DNA from: Marinobacter mobilis
GTDB taxonomy: Bacteria; Pseudomonadota; Gammaproteobacteria; Pseudomonadales; Oleiphilaceae
DNA length: 64,000 bases
Reading direction: 5' to 3'
Assembly: GCF_900106945.1 (NCBI RefSeq)
Contig: NZ_FNNE01000010.1
Coordinates: 124,001-188,000, forward strand
The position numbers and the translations under genes were made by a program. Below, in pieces: positions 26,629-35,777 of this stretch; position 1 is the stretch's first letter; each line of letters opens with the position of its first letter. The notes under the pieces were generated by a model. It was not told the DNA's origin. It made no database searches and worked only from the letters and a program-made list of their open reading frames with translations.

Positions 26629-27669
26629 ATGAGAAATCACCAACTGTTTTTGAAACTGTCCGTCCTATGCGCGGTACTTTCCGGCTGCGGAGGTAGCGAC
26701 AGCGGGGATTCTGCGTTCAACCCGGCCAATGACGTAGACCTGGTTTTTTCCACCTTTGACCTGGAAGACCTCACCGGCAAGCCGGCTAACCTGAAACACA
26801 CCCGCTTCTACGACGCCTACCTCGGCCTCGAGCCGGCCGATGCCGGTGACACCGCCAGCAAAGCACTGGCCACAGCCTTGCGCAATCATATTGATGCGTT
26901 CCTCGGCCACACCCGCAACGACACCGACACCGGTTTTGTCCGGGTGCGCAACCCACTGGATCTGATGAATCAGGTGGTGGCCTCCACCGAGGTTGACAAT
27001 TTCAACGCTGGCCGCCAGTACATCAGCGGATTGATAGATAATGGCGTGGCCGGCACCTACAACACCCGAGCCAACGGAGCCAGCATCCGCTTTGTTGATC
27101 AGGCCGCCACCAGCAGCGGCGCGCCGCTGGCCAATCGCCAATGGATCTTCGACACCCTGTACTGGAACTACACACCACAGGGCGCTGACGGCACCAGCGG
27201 ATTTGAAAAGGTTTTCCGAGTCATCCAGTACGTAGCCCGCAACGGCGCCGGGGACGACGCAGCGGCCACCCAGCAGCTCACCAGCCTCACCTCCAGCAGC
27301 CAGTTCGATGCCATTCAGTTCAGCAGCGAAGGCTACAATGCCGCAGAATTCACCATTGCCAGTTTCGCCAGCCGCTCGCTGGGGGATATGGAGTTACGCC
27401 AGGATTTTGTGATGGACAAAACCGACACCCTGTTCCTAAAGAACAGCGGTGTCAGCCTGGGAGCAGAAACACCCGACTGTATCCGAGTGGAACTGGATTA
27501 TCCGCTGTCACGGGTGTTGATCTATACGTCCGACGGAGAACCCATCAATCATGACGACGATGGTGATCCGCAAACCCCGGAGGTGGATAACCCTGCCTAC
27601 TGCGGCCACCAGCAACCCGGCGACGAGGCCCACAGCTACAACACCATTACCCTGGCACTGCGCCAATAG
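26629..27669 (+). CDS. Hypothetical lipoprotein
   Basis: About 346 residues with a lipoprotein signal (lipobox LSGC, Cys near 20) and then a Gly/Ser/Asp linker. The body is rich in Asp, Asn and Thr with no domain I can name. Residues near 315-330 (NHDDDGDPQTPE) look like an acidic calcium-type loop, and two Cys near the C-terminus could form a disulphide. The gene diverges from the hybrid kinase. An ATG at 26620 is an alternative start. Confidence 0.7.
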   Translation: MRNHQLFLKLSVLCAVLSGCGGSDSGDSAFNPANDVDLVFSTFDLEDLTGKPANLKHTRFYDAYLGLEPADAGDTASKALATALRNHIDAFLGHTRNDTDTGFVRVRNPLDLMNQVVASTEVDNFNAGRQYISGLIDNGVAGTYNTRANGASIRFVDQAATSSGAPLANRQWIFDTLYWNYTPQGADGTSGFEKVFRVIQYVARNGAGDDAAATQQLTSLTSSSQFDAIQFSSEGYNAAEFTIASFASRSLGDMELRQDFVMDKTDTLFLKNSGVSLGAETPDCIRVELDYPLSRVLIYTSDGEPINHDDDGDPQTPEVDNPAYCGHQQPGDEAHSYNTITLALRQ

Positions 27670-27921
27670 TCAGTTGCGGGGGCCGAACCCCCAGCTCTGC
27701 ATGAAGCCTTTCTTGCGGTCAATCATGCGCTCGTAGGTGGAAATCATGATCGCGGTGTGCGGTGCCTTGGTCAGCCGCAGGGTTTCAATGCGACGTTCAA
27801 GCTGGGCCACCTCATCGTTGAGGCGGCGGAGGACATGGGAGCGAACGCTCTCATGCTGGCCGAGCTCGACGGCCCGGGCGCTCTGCTCCTTGTGCGGAGC
27901 CTTCTGGTCGTTATTATTCAT
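27670..27921 (-). CDS. Small hypothetical protein, helical
   Basis: About 83 residues, charged, with a predicted long helix around LRRLNDEVAQLERRIETLRL (heptad-like) and a conserved-looking end KKGFMQSWGF. Its stop abuts the stop of the lipoprotein gene on the other strand. The ATG at 27921 has a GGATGAG stretch upstream. No function assigned. Confidence 0.55.
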   Translation of the reverse strand: MNNNDQKAPHKEQSARAVELGQHESVRSHVLRRLNDEVAQLERRIETLRLTKAPHTAIMISTYERMIDRKKGFMQSWGFGPRN

Positions 27922-28041
27922 CGGTCTCATCCATTGAGCAAATCATCAGGTTACGGGAACACCTTTTCCCGGCTGAACCGCGGTCCTGCCATCAGCACCA
28001 CCGCAGGTCGGTTACCTCAGAGAAGAGTATAGCAGTTGCTG

Positions 28042-28078
28042 AAAAAGCGGCAGGATCCGGCCAATTCTGCCTGCTTTT
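28042..28078. terminator. Imperfect bidirectional hairpin
   Basis: AAAAGCGGCAG and CTGCCTGCTTTT can pair with one bulge around a 13-nt loop in the 316-bp gap between two small genes. On the plus strand a short T-run closes it. No gene clearly ends here, so its use is uncertain. Confidence 0.3.
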
Positions 28079-28143
28079 CACTACCCCGGCAACAAAATGA
28101 ACGGCGCCTCATGATTTTACCGAGGCCGCACAGCCACATCTGC

Positions 28144-28152
28144 TGCTATAGT
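28144..28152 (+). promoter_or_regulatory. Extended -10 promoter of the small gene at 28238
   Basis: TGCTATAGT is an extended -10 element about 85 bp before the ATG. No -35 box is obvious, as is usual for this promoter type. Confidence 0.4.
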
Positions 28153-28237
28153 CCTAGGCAACCGTAAGTCCAAGAAAACCCTGGCAAGCGCGGGCCAAGG
28201 ATCCTGACCCGCCGCAACCGCTCCTGGAGCCAAGTGA

Positions 28238-28582
28238 ATGAACCAGACCTCCGTCGCCGATACCCTTCGGGAATACCTGTCCCTGCTCGAACTGCTGGAC
28301 GACGCCTACTGGGAAGCCGGCAGCATTCAGCACAAGGACATGCTGTACGACATCATCAGCATCTTTCATCAGGAAGTGGCTGAGCTCAACAAGCTCAGCA
28401 TCATGGATCACCACTACCCTTACGAAGTCATCACCGAGGGGATTCGCCGGGTGGTGCCGAAACTGGAACGGCTGGACGATGAACGGGAAGAGGTGATTCA
28501 GCGCACTCAGACCCTCACCGACTTTCGCGATGTGGTGTCGTCGGTACTCGGCATCCTCGAGGCACAGCTGACCGACCTTTGA
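28238..28582 (+). CDS. Small acidic hypothetical protein
   Basis: The 114-residue product is acidic and predicted mostly helical, with no cysteines and no membrane segment. GGAGCC lies upstream of the ATG. It stands alone, ending at a strong palindrome shared with the convergent esterase gene. I do not recognise the family. Confidence 0.65.
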   Translation: MNQTSVADTLREYLSLLELLDDAYWEAGSIQHKDMLYDIISIFHQEVAELNKLSIMDHHYPYEVITEGIRRVVPKLERLDDEREEVIQRTQTLTDFRDVVSSVLGILEAQLTDL

Positions 28583-28587
28583 AAGCC

Positions 28588-28611
28588 CCCGGACAGCGAT
28601 CGCTGTCCGGG
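28588..28611. terminator. Perfect palindrome between convergent genes
   Basis: A 12-bp perfect stem, CCCGGACAGCGA with its complement, sits between two converging stops (28582 and 28632). It lacks a T-run but can fold on both strands, so it is probably a bidirectional terminator or 3'-end stabiliser. Confidence 0.6.
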
Positions 28612-28631
28612 TAGTCCTGCCTGCGCCGGGC

Positions 28632-29918
28632 TCAGGCCAGAACCAACGGCCGCTCCTGTTCAGGCATCAGCGGGAACTCACGGCAGACGGTCTGGACAAA
28701 GCGCATCAGTGCCGGGATGTGATGGGCGACGATGGGCAGTCCGGTATTGAGCATGCTGACCGAGATATCACGGCCGGCATCGGCCCAGCACAGCTTGTTG
28801 ATCAATCCCAGGTGACCAAAAGCATAACGACTTTGCGGTCCCCAGATACCCACAGGATTTCCACCGAGCATCAACCCGGCGCTGAAGCGCATCGGCACCA
28901 GCATGGTCCGATCGATCTGCAGCGAGCCAAACTGCTGGATCGCCCGCCGTACGGTAATCTCCTGGCAGATCCGCTTGCCATTCCAGACCCCACCGTTGAG
29001 CATCATCTGGTAGAAACGGCTCATCTCCTCAGCGGTACCGCAGAGGTTGCCGGCCGGAATCACCGCCGCCTGGAAGCGCGGATCGTTGACCACTTCCTCA
29101 ATGGTTTTGATGTCCCCACCCAGAGCGCGCTTGACCACCCAGGACACGGGAGGCGTCGGGCGAGGGCCGGTGGCATAAGTCAGTGACAGCTGATCCAGGC
29201 GCGCAGGATCGATGCCGTAGGTGAACCATTTCATCCCCATCGGCTGGCGCAGGTGGCGATCAAGGAAGTTCTCGATGCTGTCACCCGTGACCTTCTCCAG
29301 GACTCTCTGCAGCACAAAACCACCGGTAATGGCATGGTAGGCCACCTTGGCTCCGTCCACTTCGACCGGCTTGGATTCACACAACAGCCGCCAGATCTCG
29401 TCCTTGTCCCACAGCACATCAATGGGAGTGTCCTTGGGGATGGCCGGAATGCCGCCCCGGTGAGACAGTATCTGGTGCACGGTGATGGTGCGCTTGCCGC
29501 TCTGGGCAAATTCCGGACAGTAATAGGCAACCGGATCCATCAGGTTGACCAGCCCCTGTTCTGCCAGCAGGTGCATGATGAGGGCGGTGACGGCCTTGGA
29601 CGCCGAGAAGTAGCACACCGGGGTGTCCGTGGTCATGGCCACTCTTGGGGTGTCCGGGCCATCGTCGGGACCATTACCGGTGGCATGGCCGATGGCACGG
29701 TGCAACACCTGTTCGCCACGGTGGCGGATCGACACCTGAATACCTGGGTGCACACCACTGCGGTACAACCGTTGCACGCTGCGCCAGATAGTTTCCACCG
29801 ACTCCGGACTAACGCCCACCAGCGCCGGATTTTCTCCGGCGCTGTCACGGCAGGTCACAGAGTCCAGGTCTTTGGGGATCGCACTGGTATGGAACGCACG
29901 ACGGGCAAGCTGTTTCAT
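28632..29918 (-). CDS. Serine hydrolase of the beta-lactamase/esterase (EstB-like) family
   Basis: The 428-residue protein has the serine beta-lactamase fold signatures: SASK (S-x-x-K) near 106, YHA (in place of YxN) near 190 and a late HLG motif in place of KTG. Members are esterases, D-aminopeptidases or lactonases rather than true beta-lactamases. No signal peptide is apparent, so it is likely cytoplasmic. An AAGG site precedes the ATG. It is monocistronic and the substrate is unknown. Confidence 0.88.
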   Translation of the reverse strand: MKQLARRAFHTSAIPKDLDSVTCRDSAGENPALVGVSPESVETIWRSVQRLYRSGVHPGIQVSIRHRGEQVLHRAIGHATGNGPDDGPDTPRVAMTTDTPVCYFSASKAVTALIMHLLAEQGLVNLMDPVAYYCPEFAQSGKRTITVHQILSHRGGIPAIPKDTPIDVLWDKDEIWRLLCESKPVEVDGAKVAYHAITGGFVLQRVLEKVTGDSIENFLDRHLRQPMGMKWFTYGIDPARLDQLSLTYATGPRPTPPVSWVVKRALGGDIKTIEEVVNDPRFQAAVIPAGNLCGTAEEMSRFYQMMLNGGVWNGKRICQEITVRRAIQQFGSLQIDRTMLVPMRFSAGLMLGGNPVGIWGPQSRYAFGHLGLINKLCWADAGRDISVSMLNTGLPIVAHHIPALMRFVQTVCREFPLMPEQERPLVLA

Positions 29919-30062
29919 TCGGTTAACCTTTTTGTTACGGCTCTTATTGGTTTGGTTCTGGGCTATCGCTTACCTATCATTGTAGCTGGCGGCCCCGGTT
30001 ACATTGGCCGAACCGCCTGCCACGGCAACGACAAATAACTCAACTACTGATCTGGGAAGCCC

Positions 30063-30914
30063 ATGCTCGGTTACGGAATTGCGCTCACCGCCATCGTTTT
30101 AGCGGCCTTTTACTGGCTGTTTGTACGCCCCCGCCGCCAGCTCGAGCGGCTGGCCCGGATACCAGTGCCAATGGACTGGATCGAGCAGCTACGGGCACAG
30201 ATGGCCCTGTACCGGCGGCTGCCCCCCATCCGCCGCGCCCGCCTGCACACCCACATGCGGGTGCTGCTGGAGCGGGTCGAATTCTATGGCTGTGCCGGCC
30301 TCGAACTGACCGAGCCCATGAAGGTGCTGATTGCGGCCCACGGTGCCTTGTTGATCAATCAGTTGTCGCCGGATTACTACCACAAACTACAGTCAATCCT
30401 GGTCTATCCAGGTGCCTACCGCGTCAGCCAGTCACAACAGGACGGCCCGGTGCTGCATTTCGACGACCAGGAACGGCTGGGCGAATCCTGGCAGCAGGGC
30501 AAGCTGGTACTGGCCTGGGACACCCTGATACGGGAAGCCGGCGACAACAGCAGCCGCAGTAATGTTGCGCTACACGAGTTTGCCCACCAGCTCGACCAGG
30601 TCGACGGAGCCGCCGACGGCGCGCCACCGCTGGCCTCGGGAGAGGTTGCCCAGCACTGGCAGCAGGTGTTTTCCGAAGCCTGGGAACGGCGCCGGCGACA
30701 CTCTGGAGGCAACAGCATCATCGACGAATACGGCGCCACCTCACCCGCCGAGTTTTTCGCGGTCGCAACCGAGGCGTTCTTCCTTCACCCTGCGCTGCTG
30801 GCCAGCCAGGAACCCGAGTTGTACGACTGCATGGCCGGCTTTTACCGCCTTGACCCCCGTGACTGGCACGACGGCGCCGCCACGCGTCCGACACCCTTGA
30901 CAGCCAATACGTGA
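30063..30914 (+). CDS. mtfA: M90-family zinc metallopeptidase MtfA
   Basis: The 283-residue protein has an N-terminal membrane helix (about 4-21). The body is typical of MtfA, with zinc motif HEFAHQLD near 175-182 and the third ligand Glu in SPAEFFAVATEAFF. In E. coli MtfA is an aminopeptidase that also binds the repressor Mlc. The membrane helix is an addition relative to the cytoplasmic E. coli protein and would hold this one at the inner membrane. GGGAAG precedes the ATG. Confidence 0.9.
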   Translation: MLGYGIALTAIVLAAFYWLFVRPRRQLERLARIPVPMDWIEQLRAQMALYRRLPPIRRARLHTHMRVLLERVEFYGCAGLELTEPMKVLIAAHGALLINQLSPDYYHKLQSILVYPGAYRVSQSQQDGPVLHFDDQERLGESWQQGKLVLAWDTLIREAGDNSSRSNVALHEFAHQLDQVDGAADGAPPLASGEVAQHWQQVFSEAWERRRRHSGGNSIIDEYGATSPAEFFAVATEAFFLHPALLASQEPELYDCMAGFYRLDPRDWHDGAATRPTPLTANT

Positions 30915-30988
30915 TACACAATCATGTTTTCCCATAAACCATGCCCATGCAACCCGGAAACACCGGACGGTGCTTACGTAAAAGGGCC

Positions 30989-31393
30989 ATGCTGGAGGGA
31001 TATCACCTGAGAATACAAATCACACCGGGGCCATGGCTGCTGTCGCTTCTGCTGATCCTGACCGGCTGCTCGCAGGAGCCGGACCGGGCGACTCTGGAAC
31101 ACTATGCCAGCTCCGCCATACCGGAAGATCGCGACCTGGCGGAGATCTATCAGCGTTCCTGCCAGGCGTGCCACAGCCGGCCCGGCTCCGCCGCTCCGTT
31201 AACCGGTGATGTCGCAGACTGGCAGCCACGGCTGAACCAGGGCATGGACACCCTGTTAGTGCATGTGATCGAAGGCTACGGCGGCATGCCCCCCTATGGC
31301 CTGTGCATGGACTGTTCGGCCCGGGATTTTGAACAGCTGATTGCATTCATGTCGCGCCATCCGGGGGCCCGCCGTGATCCAGCCACACCGTGA
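30989..31393 (+). CDS. Cytochrome c5-like lipoprotein
   Basis: A small c-type cytochrome. A hydrophobic signal with lipobox LTGC is followed by heme motif CQACH and a C-terminal GLCMDCS segment typical of cytochrome c5. A Met in GGMPPYG is a candidate axial ligand. The start is uncertain: ATG at 30989 is used, but a CTG at 31007 with GGAGGG upstream also fits, and the frame is open to an ATG at 30941. It would sit in the periplasm on a membrane and take electrons. The Tat-exported FAD oxidoreductase 19 bp downstream is the natural donor. Confidence 0.85.
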   Translation: MLEGYHLRIQITPGPWLLSLLLILTGCSQEPDRATLEHYASSAIPEDRDLAEIYQRSCQACHSRPGSAAPLTGDVADWQPRLNQGMDTLLVHVIEGYGGMPPYGLCMDCSARDFEQLIAFMSRHPGARRDPATP

Positions 31394-31412
31394 GCACCAC
31401 AGGACCACCAAC

Positions 31413-32792
31413 ATGCCCAACCGTCGGGAGTTTCTGAAACGTCTGGTGGCGGTCGCCGCCGCCACTTCGCTGCCGCTCGAGTCGCTCCTGGCGACGACCC
31501 GCGAAGCCGGTGCCTCCCGCCGCCTGCCATGGAAGAACTGGTCGGGCAGCCAGACCTGCCACCCCCTCAACCGGCTCGCACCGGCGTCTGTGGCCGAACT
31601 GCAGGAGCAGGTTCGCAACGCCTCAGGGGTTATCCGCGCGGTCGGCTCCGGACATTCGTTTTCGCCACTGGTGCCCACTGACGACACCCTGATTGCCCTG
31701 CACCGGCTCAGCGGAGTCCTCAGCCATGATGATGACCGGGTGCAGGCCACCATCGCCGCCGGCACCCGTCTGGGACAGCTCGGCCAGCCCCTGGAGGCGC
31801 TTAATCAGGCCCTGATCAACATGCCTGATATCGACCAGCAGACCCTCGCCGGCTCGCTCGCCACAGCCACCCACGGCACCGGCGCAGGCCTGACCTGCCT
31901 GTCCGCCAATATTGAGGCGCTGTCGCTGGTGACCGCCAGTGGCGAGTTGATGCATTGCAGCCGGGATCACAACCGTGACCTCTTCCAGGCTGCCCGGGTC
32001 GGCCTCGGCAGCCTTGGCATTGTCACCGATGTCACCCTGCAGAATACCCGCCCATACCGGCTCAAGCGGGTGTCCGAGTGGCTGCCGATCGAGGACATTC
32101 TGGCCAACGCCCAGGAAAACGCCGACCGCTACCGTAACTTCGAGTTTTTCTACATTCCGTTTTCCGGCATGGGGCTGTGTGACACCCATGAACTCACCGA
32201 CGAGCCGCTGTCCAGTACCGACACCTTTGACCAGAACGATGGCGCCCGTGATCTGCAGACAATCCGTGATTTGTTGGATTGGTCCCCCAGTCTGCGACGA
32301 ATGGTGCTCAAAGGGATCCTCAACAGCATCGACCGGGAAGTGAAAGTGGCCTCGTCGTGGCAGAACTACACCAGTGACCGCAACGTACGCTTCAATGAGA
32401 TGGAATATCACCTGCCGCGAGAGGAGGGTCTCAAGGCCCTGGCAGAAATCCGCGACCTGATCGAGCACCGTTTTCCGGAAGTGTTCTTTCCGCTGGAGGT
32501 GCGCTTTGTCAGGGGCGATGACATCTGGCTGAGCCCATTCTATAAACGCGACACCCTCTCCATCGCCGTGCATCGCTTTTTTGAGGAAGACTATCAGCCA
32601 CTGTTCCAGGCGATAGAACCCGTTTTCCGCCGCTACGGCGGCCGCCCTCATTGGGGCAAGCTCAATACCTGCACCGCAACGGATTTTGCTGACCTTTACC
32701 CACGCTGGGAGGAATTCAGGGCCCTGCGACAGCAGATGGACCCGCAAGGACGCTTCCTCAACGTCTACCTGCAAGGACTGTTCAACGGATGA
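31413..32792 (+). CDS. Tat-exported FAD oxidoreductase of the D-arabinono-lactone/alditol oxidase type
   Basis: About 459 residues. A twin-arginine signal (NRREFLKRLVAVAAATS) at the N-terminus is followed by a PCMH FAD-binding domain with GSGHSFSP, whose His is the usual covalent FAD site in alditol oxidase. TLAGSLATATHGTG follows. The C-terminal ALO domain ends HWGKLNT and PQGRFLNVYL. Such enzymes oxidise sugar lactones or polyols. The start at 31413 begins the Tat signal; an upstream ATG would only add a spurious extension. It overlaps the next gene by 4 nt (ATGA) and follows a cytochrome, so oxidation with electron transfer to cytochrome c is likely. Confidence 0.88.
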   Translation: MPNRREFLKRLVAVAAATSLPLESLLATTREAGASRRLPWKNWSGSQTCHPLNRLAPASVAELQEQVRNASGVIRAVGSGHSFSPLVPTDDTLIALHRLSGVLSHDDDRVQATIAAGTRLGQLGQPLEALNQALINMPDIDQQTLAGSLATATHGTGAGLTCLSANIEALSLVTASGELMHCSRDHNRDLFQAARVGLGSLGIVTDVTLQNTRPYRLKRVSEWLPIEDILANAQENADRYRNFEFFYIPFSGMGLCDTHELTDEPLSSTDTFDQNDGARDLQTIRDLLDWSPSLRRMVLKGILNSIDREVKVASSWQNYTSDRNVRFNEMEYHLPREEGLKALAEIRDLIEHRFPEVFFPLEVRFVRGDDIWLSPFYKRDTLSIAVHRFFEEDYQPLFQAIEPVFRRYGGRPHWGKLNTCTATDFADLYPRWEEFRALRQQMDPQGRFLNVYLQGLFNG

Positions 32793-34090
32793 GTCAGAAC
32801 GACAACTTCTCCCCCGGCAGACGCCGGCTGCTTCTGGGGGCCGGCGCCCTGACGCTGGCCGGCACGGCCAGCTGGCTGCGACCGTCCAGCGCCGATGGTG
32901 GTCATGGCCCTTATTTTCAGGGGCTCGACGACACCCTCCGTCAACACGGCCCCTACCAGCCGCGTCTGATCATCGACCGGCAGCGGTTGCTGGCCAACAT
33001 TGACCTGCTCAGCCAACAGTTGGCGGGACAATTCAACTACCGCATTGTCACCAAATCACTGCCGTCACTGCCGCTGCTCAAACTGGTGATGGCGCGCACC
33101 GGAACCCGGCGGTTGATGGTGTTTCACCAGCCGTTCCTGAACCAGGTGGCCAGCGCGCTGCCCGACGCCGATGTCCTGCTCGGCAAACCCATGCCAGTAA
33201 AGGCCGCACGCCAGTTCTACCACGACCTGCCAGCGGCAAGTCCGGGGGGCTTCGAGCCCGCGCACCAGCTCCAGTGGCTGATCGACAGTCCCGAGCGGCT
33301 GGCTCAGTACGACCAGCTGGCCGCCGAGCTGGGCCTGCAGCTGCGCATCAACATCGAGATTGATGTCGGACTGCACCGGGGCGGGATCCGGGCGCCCGCC
33401 GAGCTGGTCCCCATGCTCAACCACATTGAACAGTCGCCACGGCTGAGCTTCGCCGGCTTCATGGGCTATGAGCCGCACATCGTAAAGGCACCGGGGTCGG
33501 TCACCTGGCGCCGCGACCAGGCTATGGCCCGCTACCAGGGCTTTGTCGATCAGGCTGAACAGACACTGGGCCGCTCCATCCGCAATCTCACGCTGAATAC
33601 CGGCGGCAGCACCACCTATACACTCTACCGCGACCAGCACGAGCGCTTCGCCGCCAACGAGATCGCCGCCGGCTCTGCGCTGGTCAAACCCACCGACTTC
33701 GACCTTCCGACCCTGGCCGACCACCAGCCAGCCGCCTACATTGCCACCCCGGTGCTGAAGGTCGTGGAGCCACCCGAGATCCCCGGCATACCCGGACTCG
33801 GCCGCTTGATGGGGTGGTGGAACCCCAACCGTCACAAGGCGGTGTTCATCTATGGCGGAGATTGGAAAGCCGTCGCCGAGTCGCCAGCGGGGCTCAGTCC
33901 CAACCCGATCTATGGCCGCTCTACCAACCAGGAAATGCTCAACGGCAGCGCCGCTCTTGCCCTGCAGCCGGACGACTGGGTCTTTCTGCGGCCCAGCCAG
34001 AGCGAGCGGGTCTTCCTTGCCTTCGATGGTATCGACAGCTACGACGGCAATGATCGCCGGAGCCACGAACACTGGCCGGTGCTGGGCTAA
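32789..34090 (+). CDS. Tat-exported PLP enzyme, fold-type III (DSD1 / amino-acid deaminase-aldolase type)
   Basis: The 433-residue protein has a twin-arginine signal (GRRRLLLGAGALTLAGTA). An alanine-racemase-like barrel carries the PLP lysine in RIVTKSLPS (about 88), the phosphate/substrate segments IEIDVGLHRGG and LNTGGSTTYTL, and a C-terminal beta domain. The family contains D-threonine aldolase and D-serine dehydratase. Export of a folded PLP enzyme by Tat is unusual and fits Tat's handling of cofactor-loaded proteins. Coupled by ATGA overlap to the FAD oxidase, it should act on the same periplasmic pathway. The reaction is not known. Confidence 0.85.
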   Translation: MSQNDNFSPGRRRLLLGAGALTLAGTASWLRPSSADGGHGPYFQGLDDTLRQHGPYQPRLIIDRQRLLANIDLLSQQLAGQFNYRIVTKSLPSLPLLKLVMARTGTRRLMVFHQPFLNQVASALPDADVLLGKPMPVKAARQFYHDLPAASPGGFEPAHQLQWLIDSPERLAQYDQLAAELGLQLRINIEIDVGLHRGGIRAPAELVPMLNHIEQSPRLSFAGFMGYEPHIVKAPGSVTWRRDQAMARYQGFVDQAEQTLGRSIRNLTLNTGGSTTYTLYRDQHERFAANEIAAGSALVKPTDFDLPTLADHQPAAYIATPVLKVVEPPEIPGIPGLGRLMGWWNPNRHKAVFIYGGDWKAVAESPAGLSPNPIYGRSTNQEMLNGSAALALQPDDWVFLRPSQSERVFLAFDGIDSYDGNDRRSHEHWPVLG

Positions 34091-34180
34091 CCACCGCCTG
34101 CATTGGCACAACTGGCATTCAGCTTCGCCGCACGATGGTGGTAACCTCTGCACTGGTTTTAACAACGAAAGGGCGGGGCA

Positions 34181-35326
34181 GTGGCGCTAGCAGTGGCAGA
34201 GTGGGCATGTAACCAACGGCAATCAGGGTGGTGCCTGGCACTGGCCTTTGTTTTACCCGGACACGTGATGGCTCAGGGAGCCGAGCCTCCCAGTAAGTCG
34301 GTCAGCCCCCCTCCCGTCGCTCCGGTAACCGTTGAAAACTGTGCGCTGATTGAAAACGGCGCCAAGCGCCTGGCCTGCTTCGATACCGCAGTCAACGCCG
34401 AGGAACGCGCCATGAACGCGACGCCCGAGCAGCGGCAGCAGGTCGAACAGGCCACCGAACTGCTCGCCCCCAAGCCCGGGGGGGCAGTCGGCGCCAGCGA
34501 GGAAAGCAGTTTCACCGGGGCACTGATCAGCCGCCATCTGGCGTCTGAGGAAGCGTTCATGTCGCTCTCGGGTAACTTTCTGCCCTACAAACAGACGTAC
34601 CTGATGCCGTACTCATACGTCTCATCGCCGAACCAGCAACCCTACAGTCCCAGCCTGGGTTTTACCGATTACGATTACGACGTCAAAGAGCATGAGGTCA
34701 AGTTTCAGATCAGCTTTAAGGTGCCGCTGCTACCCGGCCTTTTCGATAAGCGCTCCACGCTCTGGTTTGGCTACACCCAGCTCAGCTTCTGGCAACTCTA
34801 CAATACCGAAGATTCCGCACCGTTCCGGGAAACCAATTACCAGCCAGAGCTGTTTTATCGCTACGATGCCCGCCTCGATCTGGGGCCCGGGCGACTCGAT
34901 ATGGTGACTCTGGGTCTGAACCACCAGTCCAATGGTCGCACTGAGCCGCAATCCCGCAGCTGGAACCGGATTACCGCCAACCTGGTGTATGGTGTTGATC
35001 GCTGGTTGTTCATTGCCAATCCCTGGTATCGCATCCCGGAGAGCAGCAGCGACGACAACAACCCGGATATGACCCGCTACGTGGGCTATGGTGACTACTG
35101 GGCGATCTACAAGGTCGATGAGAGCCAGTCGCTGTCACTGCGGTTACGTAACAACTTCCGCAGCCACGACAACAAGACCACCTTTGAACTTGGTTACAGC
35201 TTTCCATTGGGCAAAACCACCAAGGGCTACGTGCAGTACTTCAATGGCTACGGGGAAAGCCTGGTGGATTACAACGTGCGGATTCACCGGATCGGTATCG
35301 GCATCATGCTCCACGACTGGCTGTGA
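34181..35326 (+). CDS. pldA: Outer-membrane phospholipase A (OMPLA/PldA)
   Basis: The 381-residue protein starts at a GTG behind GGGCGGGG and has a signal peptide (about 1-31). A polar linker of about 75 residues and the 12-strand OMPLA barrel follow. The catalytic triad is visible in one block, NHQSNG followed by the Asn of RSWNR, with the exact H-x-S and S-to-N spacing of E. coli PldA. The enzyme removes misplaced phospholipid from the outer leaflet as a calcium-dependent dimer. The N-terminal linker, with two cysteines and a CALIENGAKRLACFD motif, is longer than in E. coli. Confidence 0.95.
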   Translation: MALAVAEWACNQRQSGWCLALAFVLPGHVMAQGAEPPSKSVSPPPVAPVTVENCALIENGAKRLACFDTAVNAEERAMNATPEQRQQVEQATELLAPKPGGAVGASEESSFTGALISRHLASEEAFMSLSGNFLPYKQTYLMPYSYVSSPNQQPYSPSLGFTDYDYDVKEHEVKFQISFKVPLLPGLFDKRSTLWFGYTQLSFWQLYNTEDSAPFRETNYQPELFYRYDARLDLGPGRLDMVTLGLNHQSNGRTEPQSRSWNRITANLVYGVDRWLFIANPWYRIPESSSDDNNPDMTRYVGYGDYWAIYKVDESQSLSLRLRNNFRSHDNKTTFELGYSFPLGKTTKGYVQYFNGYGESLVDYNVRIHRIGIGIMLHDWL

Positions 35327-35338
35327 CGAACGCCAGCC

Positions 35339-35668
35339 TTACCTGAGCAGCTCAACCATGGACTGCCCGGCGTTCACCGCAAGCGCCACCACCAGGCCGC
35401 TGAAGACCAGCCCGATCATCGCAATCAACAGGGCCAGCAACCGCGAGCCGCCACGTCTGGGTCGAATGTCGCCGTAACCAACCGTGGTCGCGGTGATACC
35501 CGCCCAGTACAAACTGTCCTGCCAGCGCCAGCCTTCACGGCGCCCCACCCACAAGCCCATCAGGGCGATGAGCATCATCAGGAACACCAGAATCGGCCAG
35601 GCAATCAGCAGCCGATCCCAAAGCTCGGACAGGAAAACCAGGGAAGGGTGCAGTATGTCTCGAAGCAT
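35339..35668 (-). CDS. Small two-helix potassium channel (Ion_trans_2)
   Basis: The 109-residue protein has a hydrophobic helix (about 22-42), a pore loop with the K+ selectivity filter TTVGYGD at about 61-67, and a second helix (about 78-98). This is the minimal KcsA-like pore without a cytoplasmic gating domain. Its stop lies 12 bp from the convergent pldA stop. Gating and physiological role are unknown. Confidence 0.88.
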   Translation of the reverse strand: MLRDILHPSLVFLSELWDRLLIAWPILVFLMMLIALMGLWVGRREGWRWQDSLYWAGITATTVGYGDIRPRRGGSRLLALLIAMIGLVFSGLVVALAVNAGQSMVELLR

Positions 35669-35777
35669 GGTCGCTCTTTGCCAGATTTCTGAAGAGGTTT
35701 GCGCCCATTATAGGCCAGCACCGGACCAGCGAAGTGGCCCTCGTCAATATTCCTGATGGAGTCCGTCACCAGGTTCC

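Noticed and set aside
28632..29918. Possible beta-lactamase resistance gene
   Set aside because: Motifs fit the broad esterase/peptidase branch of the fold, and no signal peptide is seen, so an antibiotic-resistance claim is unsupported.
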